From the NCBI GenBank assembly GCA_000231825.2, contig JH720312.1, positions 310,001 through 374,000 on the forward strand: DNA of 64,000 nt. Reading direction: 5' to 3'. The number at the start of each line of letters is the position of its first letter. The first letter of the stretch is position 1. A model generated the notes under the pieces. The model was not told where the DNA came from and ran no database searches. It was given only the letters and a program-made list of their open reading frames with translations. The DNA comes from Tetrahymena elliotti 4EA. Lineage: Eukaryota; Ciliophora; Oligohymenophorea; Hymenostomatida; Tetrahymenidae. Position numbers and translations under genes: made by a program. Below are positions 24,212 to 37,396 of the stretch, piece by piece.

Positions 24212-27200
24212 TCATTCATATGATATTTTTTTTTAACTTTCATTTGTTGGAGTTTTTAGTTATGTATTTGTTGAAGTGTCTACATGAATATTTTACCTTA
24301 TAAATGTATTTTTTTTACTAGGTACACGTGAATATGGTTAAGTAGGGAACCTAGGGATTGGCAAAAAGGACTTAAAGTTATGGAAACTTAATTAGTTTAC
24401 TAGCACTTTTTATTCATCCAGCTCATTTTCTAATTCTTTAATTCTTTCTTAAAAGGGAATGTGTTCAAATTTGATATTATGATTATTATTCTTAAGAGAT
24501 TTTTTATTATCTTTTCCCTCAACTGAGCTTTACTTCAATCCAGAAAATTGATAAGTTAACTATTAATCTTCTCTTTCCTGCATCTTTCCTGCTATAGCAT
24601 TATCTATTTAATTTTATTTAATTATTGAGCATTTAAATAAAAAAACAAAAGTACCTAATTCTAACACACTAACATGAGGCTATAAGAATCCATCAAGGTT
24701 GATACCTCCAAAAACAACTAATTTAGATTCTTTAAATTTAAAATAAGTAAGTATTAGCTTTTAAGTAAGATTTATATTCTGAAAAAAGTATTACCATAAA
24801 CACTAGATGAATGATTAAATCTTGCATAAGGTGATCTGCCATGAACTTATATTTTTATCCAGTTAAAATCATCAACATTAAAAAGGAAAAGATCACTAAA
24901 GTAAACTTCTGGCTCATTATCATTTTTACCTCCATGAATAATAATAAAATTAAATTCTTATGAAAAATCCATGGTGTGGCCATATCTGTTTTTAGGGCAT
25001 ACACCTTTAGTATCAGGTTTAATCCATTACATAGGCTTAACATCAGTCCTTAAAATTTTTAATTCACCTAAGATTTCTCCTTTAGTATTTTTACCTCCAA
25101 AGAAATAAACACCTTCTTGCTAAATCTTTAAGGATTAAAAAAATATGTTAAAAATTTAACTTATGATGTTAGTTATTCCTAAATTTTTGAAAACTACGTG
25201 AATAAAAATTAAATTTTTTAGATTTAGATGAAATAAAATGATTTTTTATTTGATCAATTTAAATCTTCTTTAAAAGTTTTGAGACTTTTTAATTATTCTA
25301 AAAAATTTTGTCTTAATTGTTTGGAAAAATTGCAAAAAACTATTATCTGTAAGATTATTTTATTATAATTAAATTTAAAAATAATAAAACGATATTACTG
25401 ATGCACCCCATTTAGTGACTTTTAGTTCTGTTGCTTTATAGATATTAACTTTACCACACCTTTAACTATGATATACAGGAACACATTTATGATAAGATGA
25501 TTCAAACTCTCCATTAACAACAGCCTCACTCCAAGTCTAAGTTCCTTTAAATTAAATAATTATAAATTCCAAATTTATAAAATAATAATTTAATTAATAA
25601 ATAATCAAATTTATAAATTTGATCAAATAGCTATTTTAAGTAAAATAAAAATGCCAGATTATAAATTAAATTCTCAAATTTTATCATTTTCGCTGGTTAA
25701 TTTATTTTTCATTTAAAAAATAAATTTTACCTAAATCTAAAAACCACATATCTCTTAAGGATTAGTCTTTATTGTTAACTCCTCCATGAACTAAAAGATT
25801 TCTTCCAATAACACAAGATGCATGATTCCTACGGGGCTGCAGGGGACCTCCTGTGCAAGTTATATACTTCCATGTTCTTGTTTCTAAATTATAGGAATAG
25901 ACATCAAGTAAGCAATCTCTAAACTTGATTTAATTCTAAGTTTATCTATATTCTCCTCCAAAGAATATTAAATTCTTTTTGTACAAGCAACATGAATGAC
26001 CAAATCTAGGGGTTGGTATATTACCATTCATTTAGCTTGTTTTTATTTCTAGCCATTTAAATGTTTCTTTTTTAATTTATTTAATATGATCAAAACAATA
26101 TTCAAAATAAATTTATTTTCTTTAATATTTATTTACCTAGATCAAGCTCTACAACTGTATTGTACAGTTCTTTACCCACTCCACCAAATAAATAACCTTT
26201 CTTACCTTCTACAATTAAACTTTAGCATTCTCTGATATCTGGTTTCCAGTGATTTTATTCAAAGGAGTACCAATAAACAGAATAATTGCCTGCTACGGAA
26301 TTTAAAAATCTCACTTTTTTGTCATCTTCTTCATTAAACTTATTATTTAATGGGTCAGGTTCATTGTTTTACTAATTAGCCCCATTATTATTTGCATTTT
26401 TTGTATTAATTTGTTTAGTTGAGCCAATACCCCTATTTGTGCTGGGCAGGTTGCTTTCTTTGCTTTCCTCATTATTATTTTAACTACTTTCAACTACACC
26501 TTGCATGGATGTCAATTTTTTGTTTTTGAAAATAGGATATTATCTAATTTTAGGCATCCTTTTTAATATATCTTGCTGATCTTAGATTCTTTACTGAACT
26601 TCAGAATAGCTATTCCATGATTCAAACAAAAGACTTCTATTCAAGTTATTATGAATATCTTTATTATGAATCAATGATAACTCTATTTTATTTGGTGGTC
26701 TCTATCCTAGAGATTGAGAACTGCTCATTTATTTACCATTACGCATATTTCTATATCCATTTTAAAAATTGATTCCATAATCATCATCTTCCTCGCTACT
26801 GCTTGATTCTTCTATATTTTAGTCATTTTGCCCTAATTACTAATTTAATGCTTTTTATGACTTTTTTCTTTAAGCTCCAGTTTCCATTTTTTCACCAGTT
26901 AATAAAAACAGTTCATGAAAATCTAAATTTTAAAATGAGGGATTTTCTTGATGAAGCTTTATAAATTCCTACTTATTTATTTCTTTGCTATTTTTGAATG
27001 GTATAAATTTAGAGCGATCAAGATCAGTTAAGCTTTCAGACATATATTTCGATTTATTTTTTTTTTAATTCTTATTATTTACTGGTGCTGTCTCCAACTA
27101 TGATCTTATATAACTTTATGTTTCCTTAGAATCAACTGGTATATGTAAAGTTATATCTGGGTGCTTTGGGTCATTTTCTTAAACAGCTAAAAGCTATTGA

Positions 27201-27588
27201 TACTTAGTTACTGAGAGTGAGCTAATTGGTATCTTTTATTTAGTGAATACTTCTCCAAAAATATGTTTGCAGCTAGGGCTCTTACTTTTCATAGCTAGCT
27301 AATATGTAGAATTTAGATTTTATAAGCTACCAATATTCTAGCTTGTGTTAACACTGCTATTCAAAGCATGCACGTTATTTTACAAAGTATGAGAACTAAA
27401 TGATTTCTGATTATTTGAATAAATATCTAATATTATATAAAGTAAAGAAGTTGATAAGTACTGTAATACTTTTCAAAATGCAGCTAAATGCTAGATAATT
27501 AATGAAGTTTCTATTCATAATTAATTTAAAAGTTACTTGGCAAAGAGATCGTTCCATTTTATTTAGAATTCTGCTATTGAGTTTTCAT
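24212..27588 (-). CDS. Kelch-repeat protein
   Basis: Eight exons in phase: 27588-27537, 27468-26137, 26066-25731, 25544-25399, 25119-24795, 24729-24655 and 24591-24212 (the 26137-27468 exon is the long one); seven segments determined, 881 aa in total. Residues ~1-440 are disordered and rich in Ser, Gln and Asn, with an acidic ESSSSEEDDDYG patch. A Kelch beta-propeller follows. Its blades show the usual GG doublets and following Trp: GYLFGGVG, LIFFGGEY, TWKYITC, RNHASCVIGRNLLVHGG, YFFGGKN, RYGHTMDF, FIIIHGGKND, RFNHSSSVY and LVVFGGI. The C-terminal ~120 residues include a coiled coil (ERIKELENELDEQKVLVNQL). Kelch propellers mediate protein binding; partners cannot be read from sequence. No BTB or other ligase domain is seen. 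Kelch call secure. Confidence 0.9.
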
Positions 27589-28708
27589 TTTATTCTGAAA
27601 AAAAATAAAACAATTGAAACCTATTTAACTATTTAATTAATGACAATTTAGTTATTTTTAATAAAATAGTAAAGGATATAGTGTTTGCTTATTTTAATAA
27701 TTATTAAGATAGTGTTTTTGCATTCAAGCAAAAAAACAAAAATTTGTGATCTTAATTAATCACTGCAAATTAAAATATCAATTAATCAATCAATCTACCG
27801 AGTCTATACAATAACACATTTTTTTTAACAAAAGTAAATCTTTAATATCCTGAGTTTATTTTTTGAATATTCGATATCCATTAAATTATTTGAAGTATTA
27901 TTTTGTTTAGACAATCTAGTATTTGACTGAACTATTTTAGTTTTTGAGGCAATATAATAAATATTTTTCTGAAACAGATTTTTATTTTTAAGCTAAGTAT
28001 TGCTTTAGATCACTTTAATTTTTGATTAAATATTTTTATTCTATTTTATTAAATAATTCATTCAAAATCTTAAATTGAATATAAATTCTATCAAATAATT
28101 CATTAAATTTTAATCATTATTTTCATGAAAATTTAATCTGTTCATTTTCTTTGTATATCTAAATAAACTTCAAATTGTTGCTTTTTCAATCAAATTTTAA
28201 ATTTATAATTTTTATTTGGACAAATTATTTTTTGGAAATATTTTATTTTATTGATATTAGTGTTAAAAATAAATGAAGGAGAGAATAACATTTAATTTTG
28301 CTTTTTGTTTAAATAAATAAAAAACTTTAATATTTAGGAACACTAGCATTTATTTTAATTAATTAATTATCTTAAAGAATTGCATATAAAATATATACAA
28401 CCCACAGAAACCTTTGATCAACTAACCCAAACCAGTGAATTGCTAAAAATAATCCAAAATATTTATTAAGTGTTCATTTTTAAATAGAATACTAAACAGT
28501 TATTATGTTTAAAAGAATCTATCTTTGAACAATAAATAAATATTATTTAAATTAAACAGAATATCTACTTTTAATACATATGTACTTTAGGTTTAATAAT
28601 TGACTTTGTCTTTGATATCACTTTCTTATTTTTAAAGGGATTAGTAGAAAATTTAAAAGTAGAAGAAAAATTAATAATTATTTAGAATTAATCAATTTTA
28701 TTTATTTT
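27589..28708. other. Divergent intergenic region
   Basis: Between the Kelch gene (minus, start 27588) and the dynein-tail-like gene (plus, start 28709), so both promoters lie here. AT-rich, with no other feature seen. Confidence 0.6.
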
Positions 28709-31700
28709 ATGGAAGAAGAAGACTATAAAAATCTAATTTCTGTAAAGAATCCATGTAAAATATTGTGATTTATTTTTTGTATTAATTTAAATAAAATTAG
28801 AATACTTAAGAAGACCTATTAAATTACCATAAGTACTCATTAAGACATTTTAAAAGTCAACTTCACCTGATAATTCTCTAAGCAACAATTCAATATTGTA
28901 GACTTATTGTAACAGAAGCATGAAATATTTTTTATTTAAAATTTCATAAAAAAATGTAGGAATAGGAGTTTAGAGTCAGCTAAAAAGTAATCTCAACAAT
29001 CATCAAGTAGTCCTCTTAAAAATTAATTTATAATCAGAAAATCGTCTTCTAAAAGCCCTTAGAAAAAAAATTTGAATGATAAGAGTAAAGTTAAATAAAA
29101 TCAGTTTTTGAGTAAGTTGAGTCCTAAAAATAATAGTCTTAATACTAGCTTTGAAATTGATAAATAGTAAGAAAACACTTATGTATACTATAATTAGGCA
29201 AATTAAGTATTGTAGTCTGAATAGCTAAGGAGAGAAATTTATCCAATTCGCTCTATCCCTTATCTGCCTAAATAAGCTATCTTAAAAAATCCTCCAAAAT
29301 TTCAAGACAAATAAGTAAATCAAGAAATACAATCAAATAAAGATAGTTTTGAATAGTTTTAATAAGGAATGGATGTATTACATGAATAATCTTCAATGAA
29401 GGAAGATACTAGCTAAGAAGAAGACTCTAAAATATTTATAACAAATAATTAAAATAGTTTTTACAATCTATCTTCTGCTAAATCGTTTAATACTTTCAAG
29501 AATAATCAAGCTGATTTGAATAAAAAATAACCAACAATTCATAAAAATTTTAATAAAATAAATTAAAATAATAATTTTAAGTAACAAACAAGCATTTAAG
29601 TCTAAGATAAATCAATTTCAGAATCAGAAAGTTATATGAAAAATAAAAGTGAACTAAGCTCTTCAGAAATTGGTTCAAAGCATCTCTTATACTTACCAAA
29701 ACAAGAAAAAGAGGCAGAAAAAAAATCTGTTAAGTAATAATCTATCGAAAATGAGCCTATTATTGAATAATAACCAATTGAAAAATAAGAATATGTTTCA
29801 AGTCGTTTTCAGCAATACTCTCCTAAAACTTTTAGGAATTTTCTTAAATAAGAAAGTAAAAATTTTAGTTCTTTCTATGAAAAACAAAATTAAGACTAGA
29901 AACAAAATGAGATATAATAGAACTTTTATTAATTACAATAATAAAATCAATTAGGCTTAGAGGTAAATTAAATATTAATATTGATAAAATTAATTTATTA
30001 TTCAAAATATTATCTAGAAAAAAAGATAATCAAAAACTTTAAAATAACTCTTGCAGGGAGTCCTTAAGATTCTAGGTCCGGTTTTAGCATTTAAAAAATA
30101 ATATTAAAATAAAAATAAAGCTCAATTAAGTTCTATGAAAAAAACAAAATTTAGTTGTTAAGATGATCAAAGTCTGCCTAACTTTGCCCAAATTACTTAA
30201 GGTATTTCTTGATTGAATTATTTTATAAAGTTTTTTGAAATATTTTTTAATAATATAGAGTATATAAATTCTACAAGTATTATAAACACAAATGATGAAC
30301 TAGAGCTATTTGATAACATAAAATAAGATAGGGCTTTAATTAATCTAAACATGAAAAAAAATAGTATAGGCTAAAAAAGGTTTAGCAATATGTATACATA
30401 TTAATCTCTTCTTGAAATTAAAATACAAAATATGAGTTAAAATAAATAGCTATTATTTGATAAAATTGAGAATTTTGATGAAGAAGCAGCTAACAAGCTT
30501 GTCTAAGATGGTCTCAACATCAAAAATATTGAGTTGGAAGCAGTAATATTTTATTTTCTAAACTAATGAGATATTTTAATCTTCAATAAAAAGAATATTG
30601 TAGAAAATGATTTAACACCAGAAGCTTGGATGAAAAAAATATCAAGCATGCAATTGACATATCATGCTCGTTGTTTATTTTACAGGGATCAGAAGTAAAG
30701 TTTTAAATTATGATTGAATGTTTTGTATTGTTTTTGCATTTAAGTTTTATTTGGAGGGAAATTAAATATATTTTTATTAAGATATATTTGGGAAAAGGTA
30801 AACATTTTGGAATATTCAGAGGAGAAAATGAAATTTTTTGTTGAGCTTATTGAAGGAGGTTAAAAAAAATATGTAAACAGAAATGTAATTGCTTTTAGGT
30901 AAATATTTCAAGGATAAAAAAAGTTGTTTAGCTTTTTGATAAAAAAATAAAATAGGTATGAAAAAATGGAAAATATTATATCAAGAATAGAAACAATAAT
31001 TAGTAAAAGCAAGTTAGTTTAAGATGAAAAGAAATTTTAGTTATTTGTCAGTAGAGTTGATGATTCATTAGTAGAAAATATGTAGTCAGATTAGAAACAA
31101 AGAATCTTTAATTTATGTCTAAGATAAGATTACTTGAAAAATGTTAAAAAAAAAATATTAAGTGAAGCAATTCTGCATCAAATATCCTAAGAAGTAGATA
31201 AATTGTACAAGCACAAAATGAAAGAAATTCTAGTAATTTATCAGATGCAAAAGCCAGAATTTCAAGAATATTTTTCAAAAGAAACAAATCTCTAACCTAG
31301 ATTGCTCTATGCACCTAATTTTCCATATATGACAAGCATTTATAAATGTGAGAATTTCACTTCTGCAACTAAGTATTTCTTATTAAAAAGAAATGTTTTT
31401 TTAAAGAATGAGTGTTAGAAATCTCTTAACTAAGTTCAGAACATAAATATTTAATTCGGTACCAAGCATGCCTTTGATATTGAGATTCAAACAATAAAAC
31501 CTCCAAATAACATTGATTAGTTCATAAAAACTTAGGTATTTATTGTTTTTATTATTATTTTTAATTAAAAATTTATATTTATTAAAGAAAGAAAGTATTG
31601 ACAACATGAGACTTCGCTTGATTACTAACTATAGAGAAAATATGATTCATGAAATATTTGATAAACTTTAAAAATTCTATAAGTTTTTTGAAACAGACCA

Positions 31701-34617
31701 AGACATTTATAAGAATTCCTAACTTTTTAGGTTTCTAAAAAGAGTAGAGTTCTAGATTGTAGAATCTCTTGGTGATAATATTTTCAAACATAACTGTTCT
31801 ATTTGGCTTAAATTTCTTTAATCTTTCACATATCCATAAATAAAGCTACTTTCTTAGGAATATATAAGGAGGAACTCTGAGACTTTACTCTCTTAAGAAG
31901 AAATTGACCACTAAATTAAGTAAATTAAATTAAGCGAAGTATGGGTCTGTAATAATTAGCAGCTACTCAATCTGAAAGTAGTATGTAGTGAATAGGGTAA
32001 AATAGTTTTCCAACCTGCATTTGAAGAAATTTGCTAATAACTATGCTAGCCTATTCATATGTTAAATGATATGGTTAATAGTTTTTAAAAATTAGAAAAA
32101 ACAGTTGTTCCTTTGTTAGATTTCGATTTTCCAGAAACATACAAGATTGATCATGGCCCCTATATAGACACAGTTAAAGATTTCATTTTTTCTTTTGTAT
32201 AAAACCACTGGGACATATACTTAGCTCCTATAGTTGAAAAATATAGTTAGTTCAGTCATTTTTTCCTGCATGAATCTACTTAAGTTTTACAAATATTTGA
32301 TGAGAGTACTACCCTTAACTAGAATTTTAATATAAATGTTTTTTTATTAGATGCATAGCTCTACTTATAGTCTAATAAATAAAAAGTTTAGCAAAATTAA
32401 CCATAATAAAATCAGTCCAATAAATCTTGGCTGACTTCCTCACATTAAAATGCATAAAATTAATAAAGCCTAAATAACTCTTTTGGTGCTTAACAAAACA
32501 ACTAGAGTACAACAAATAATAATGTACAAAAAGCAAATTAAAAAATTTTTGAAAAAGGTTTAGCTAATATTTTGTTGGATTTGAGTTTTGTTACTCAAAG
32601 TGGGAATGTTTACTCTTTAAATCAACTCAAAGAGCCTCACAGAATAAGAGAAACTTTAAGAAAACTATAAGAAGATATTTAAAAAGCTAAAATACTCGAA
32701 TGTGACACTGTAAAAACTCCTTTTTTTCATGTAAATGTCCATCCTTGCAAAAAAAACACTGTATTTTATGGCATGAATGCAAAAGCTTCTATATTAAAAT
32801 CTATTGCTTTTATCATCTAATAGAATATAGGAACACTCTAAGAAAGTTTCGAATAATTCAAACTTAAAATATCTAAATACCCAACCAATGAAGAAGAGCT
32901 AGTATAAACAAAGATTATTATCTCGGGCTGCGAAAGTGACATTGAAAATTTTTATACCGAGGTAAAAATAAATTTCGCTTATTTTATTTAATTTCAAATA
33001 ATTTAAAAAAATCTGAGCATAAAATAAAAAATATTTTGAGTTTTTTCAATAATTATTTTAACAGAAATAAAAAAAGTATTTTGAGATTTAAAAATGAATG
33101 AAGTTTAATAAATTTTATTTAGATTAAAAAAATAGGGTAATATATTGATTTGGTTGAGGAATTTTACTTTTAAATCAATATTTACACTTAAGAGGCTTAT
33201 TGGATGCTTTATACTTGTCCTTAGTTGGTAAGAGAGAAATTGAAATAGTCTAAATAAGTAATTGCTGCACAAGAAAAGAAATTTGTAGATTCTCTTGATA
33301 AGGAAAGATAATTATTATAGCTAAGAATAGAAAATATTTTTTAAGATTTTTAAACTGTTAAAAATTTTAATAATTATTAGTTAGCTAAAGATTATTGTAT
33401 GGAAGCCTAATCTCTTAATGAGTAAATTAATGATGCTATATATTAAGGTTAATAGATAAATAAAAGAGAATAGCTTCTATAGCTTCCATGTATATATTTT
33501 ATTCTTTTAGAATTTATTTTGTAAAAATATTTTTAATAACTTTAAATTAGTAACAAAATATGTTCTCCTTGAGTAGATTAAGCAGCAATCTATTTACTTT
33601 ATAAAGCTTTGGGAGTTAGCATTTTAACTTTAAATTGATAGACATAAGTGGATGCTTGGCTCATTGCTGAAAATTTCATTTGAGCAGTTTAAGTAGAAGA
33701 TCTTAGAATATGATCAAAATAAAGAAGAAATTAAGGTTAAAATTTAAGAATTAGTTGAAGATAAAAGTATAATAAAAGTTATTTAGGAAATCCAAAAAGA
33801 CATTGATTAATCAAGAGTAAATTGTTATGCCTGTTTAGATATTATTAATTTAATATTGGTTTTAAATAGGAAATATCTTGGATGATAGAATATTTAACTA
33901 CAGAAGCGATGGTTAAGAAACCTTAGTTTTTTAAAGATTTATTTAGGGAGTGTAACCTACCTATGATAGAACCAAATGAAGACATGAGCTTGAAAGCTTT
34001 GATAGATATTGATTTAATCCATTTCAGAGATTAGATTCGTGAATGTAGTGAGAGGGCAGATAATGTGTTCAATACAGAAAAATAACTACAGTAAATATAA
34101 GATAGATTAAAAGAAACTCTTCTTGATCTAGTTGAATATAGAGAAACATTTATAATAAGCAATTTATCTCACTTATAAAAAGTAATAATAGAATAAAATA
34201 ATTTAATTTAAGAAATTAAAACTTCTGAAAGAGAAAAACTAGCTCCTAAATATGCTCAAGAAATAGACCAAAAGATGTAATCAGTAAGCTTTAACATAGG
34301 AAAAATAACAGAGTTTTAACAGCTTTATGTAAACAATTATTAGTTATTTTATATTTGGATCTAATCATTAAAATCGTTAAATAAAAAAGATTGAGGCAGG
34401 AAATATTATTGATAATATAGAATATGAAAAAAAGACTAATTCTTTAATGAAACCTTTTCACTAATCAGAAAGTTTTTGGAGAGGGGTTATCAGGTTTGTG
34501 AAAGAAAACAATAGTCTTTTTGAAACCGACTTTAATTTTGATTACGATAACTAAATCTTTAGCTTACAAAGGTTTATTTAGTAATTTACATAAGATAAAA
34601 ACAAATCGGACAAATGA
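28709..34617 (+). CDS. Dynein heavy chain tail-like protein lacking the motor
   Basis: Multi-exon. Early exons are 28709-28754 and one ending near 28891, then a long low-complexity exon to ~29960. Further introns lie near 30202, 30546, 30695, 30900, 31536, 32960, 33490, 33820 and 34330. The N-terminal ~400 residues are Q/N/S-rich. The central part (~30250-32960) is helical, and its WEKVNILEYSEEKMKFF resembles dynein stem sequence. The region 33130-34330 matches the dynein heavy-chain N2/linker region. Landmarks are AYWMLYTCPQLV and a long coil ending in NKREQLLQLP. Next comes YFIKLWELAFQLQIDRHKWM with GSLLKISFEQFK. Last are DMSLKALIDIDLIHFRDQI and ECSERADNVFNTEKQLQQI with LVEYRETFIIS. The gene stops at TGA 34615-34617, before any AAA domain, P-loop or stalk, and no motor exons follow before the next gene at 35143. 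Confidence 0.75.
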
Positions 34618-35142
34618 CTAAAAAATTACTTATTTTAGGATAATCATTGTTGCTAGCTAATTTTTAATTATAAACATTTGTAAACCTATTTGTGGATTGT
34701 ATTTTGTTTTTATTCATTATAATTTTAACTTAATTTTGTGTAATATTAAATCTATTCTTTTTAACTATTTTAAATAAAAAATGAAAATAATTTTCAACTG
34801 ATCGATTATTATATTTAATCGTTTATCCATTTTGTTGGATTTTAGAAAAGTTTTATTTTATTTAATTTGATGGGAATCATTTATTTCTAATTATTAAATT
34901 GGTTGTGTTTCTATCAAAAAAAAAGTAAGATATCTAAACTTGATGAAATAATTTGAAATAATTATTTTAACTAAATCTTTAAACATATTTGATAGTCTGT
35001 GAATAAATTCAAATATACAAAATAACCAGATTCGACATATTAAGAATTTATTCTATTAATTATTGAATACTTGAAGGCAATTTAGAAAATTAAATTTAAG
35101 TTATTATTTTATTTTTAAATACTTTTTAGTTCAAAATTTTTT
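34618..35142. other. Convergent intergenic region
   Basis: Between the stop of the dynein-tail-like gene and the stop of the glycerate-kinase-like gene. AT-rich 3' UTR DNA. I looked here for continuing dynein motor exons and saw none. Confidence 0.6.
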
Positions 35143-36290
35143 TCATTTTTCAATAAGGCTAACTATTTCATGATCAAAGGAAAGTTTTACAACCAGATCA
35201 TAATTCTTGTTTTATAGTTGATTTTCAATATAGATTTATGGATGTAATGATTACCAAAAATAATCAACAAATAAATCTAACTATTCATCAGTCATTCCTT
35301 TTCCTGTTTTGGCTATCATTTTGTGTTCTGCCTCTTTTCTCCACTACCTGCTGTAATTATAATCTTCAGGTGTTATAATAAGCAAAGAATTCAATGAATC
35401 CCAAAGTTTATAGTATTCTTTCAATTTTTGTTAGCAATCATTTGCAAAGTCTAAATCACTTTAATTATTAATAGGATGTATATATTTTAATTAACACTCT
35501 CTTAAACCTATTAATATTCAAATATTAATATTAATTATTAAGTAGACAATATGAAATACCTATAAACCATCCTTCAAATATGACTATATCTGGCACCTAT
35601 GTATAGTTCTTATATCCATTTATATCACCTTAACCACTATGAAGAGACTTATCAAAAATAGGTATGTTGATTGGTAATTTTTATTCCTTTATTTAATTAA
35701 ATATTTAATAGAGAGAATTTATATCATGAGTTCCTGGAGGACCTCTATACTTTATTCTAGGATCTTTTTCTTATAGTTTCAATCTTTCTTAGTAACTTAA
35801 GTAAAAATCATCAATTGAAAATACTACAACAGTTCTACCATCAAGTTCTCCTATTTTTTAAACTAAGTTACTGAAAGTAGTTTTTCCTGCTCCTTAAACT
35901 CCTAGCACTCCTGCTATTACAGAGCTTAATCCTGTTAGAAATAATAGCAATTATAAAATTAAAAAAGAAAATAATGCTTAAAATACCTCTTTATTTTTTA
36001 ACATTGATTAGATGGTCATAATAGGGAAGAACATAGTTCCAATATGAATCTAAAATAGATTTGATAGGAATCTAATTGTCTGAAGAATATTTTACTAAAG
36101 TTTCTTGAAATCTTTCTAAATGATTTATCTAATTTTAGAGTTTATCCTTCAACTAATCATCATTTTAAGCACTCTAAAATGAAAAAGGCAATACTTACTA
36201 ATTTAGTTAATCAACCAAAGATTGCAATTATTTATTGTTTGAAGCTAAATGCTTTAACATAATCTAGTATGCATTAATTTTATTATTCAT
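35143..36290 (-). CDS. TDA10/D-glycerate 3-kinase-like P-loop kinase
   Basis: Exons in phase: 36290-35987, 35931-35560, 35507-35143; 346 aa. A uridine-kinase-like fold protein of the group containing yeast Tda10 and plant D-glycerate 3-kinase. The Walker A loop GVQGAGKT is at 112-119. Downstream are VVVFSIDDFYLSYQERLKL, then RGPPGTHD, then PIFDKSLHSGQGD, then the Walker B-like VPDIVIFEGWFIG. The end has NYSRQWRKEAEHKM and GKGMTDEQLDLFVDYF. All are group hallmarks in the right order. The ~100-residue N-terminal helical part has no counterpart that I recognise. Plant enzymes phosphorylate D-glycerate to 3-phosphoglycerate; yeast Tda10 has no settled substrate, so for this protein the fold is certain and the substrate is not. 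Confidence 0.92.
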
Positions 36291-37396
36291 ATTCAAAATG
36301 TTATAAAAATGAGTTTAGTTAGATTAAATATTTGAATTATTTATTTAGAATTCTACAAAGATACTATTAATCAATAAAATATAAATAATTTATGAATTAA
36401 ATTTTTGGTATTAAATATATTTCATGCAATTTTTAAATAAAAAAAACTTTTAAAAATATTTTTATTTTAAAATAATTTCTTTTATTTGGAAATGAATTAA
36501 ATACATTGAAACATTGAAACTCACTTTTAAACTTAACCAAAATTAAAAAGATTTTAGTCTCAAAAATAGTTAATCAAAAATATATATTTAACAAATAATA
36601 AAATATTTAAACTTAATTTAATTTTATGAATTAAAAGTAATTTTTGACCTTTAACAACAAAAACTTTTAAAATAGTATTTCTAATTTTCATAAATTTGAT
36701 TTCGTTTTCTTTATTCTTCTTTTATTTGATGAGCAATCAGAGGTAAATAAAGATTAAAAAATAACAAAAACCTAAAAAGCTAAATTATTTTTTATTTTTT
36801 ATCAAAATTAAAACAATTTTTCTCAAAGGTTTTTCTTCTAATTAGAAATAAAAAGTTAGAAAAATATGTTGTTTGTGAAATGGATAAAAAATAAATTAAA
36901 AATAGACTGAATTAAATTTTTTGTTTTAGTGAGAAAATTGTTGAATTGAAATCAAAAAATATTAGATTAGTAATGATCAGAGGATTGAAAAAAAAGAAGT
37001 AAAAATTTAGAAGAATACCTTTTACTACGTATGTATGATATTAGAATTCTGATATCTTAAGGTAAAAAATTTGATAATTTTTTGATGGGTAGTGTCACAA
37101 GAAAGAACTTGCAGTTAAATTTTAAAGATTTTGAGATAATTAGAATTTTGTTTAAATTATAATATAATTATTTAATAAGATCTTATATTATTTACGTATT
37201 ACAGTGCTTGGTCATACATACAACTACATGCCTATCTATTTGCTATTTTAATAAATAACTAGTAAGAATCTGTAAGGCAATAATTTAAAGAATAAATAAA
37301 TCTATTCAATTAAAAATTTTTGATAGTAGGATAATAAATATATCATAGAATAAATCAATTTTAAGCATTCAATTCAAGCTAAATTCATTCCATTAA
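36291..37396. other. Divergent intergenic region
   Basis: Between the glycerate-kinase-like gene (minus) and the DOPEY gene (plus); both promoters lie here. AT-rich. No other feature seen. Confidence 0.6.

Noticed and set aside
28709..29960. A separate Q/N-rich gene upstream of the dynein-tail protein
   Set aside because: Phase-consistent GT-AG introns join this region to the downstream exons and no TGA separates them, so one gene is the simpler reading.
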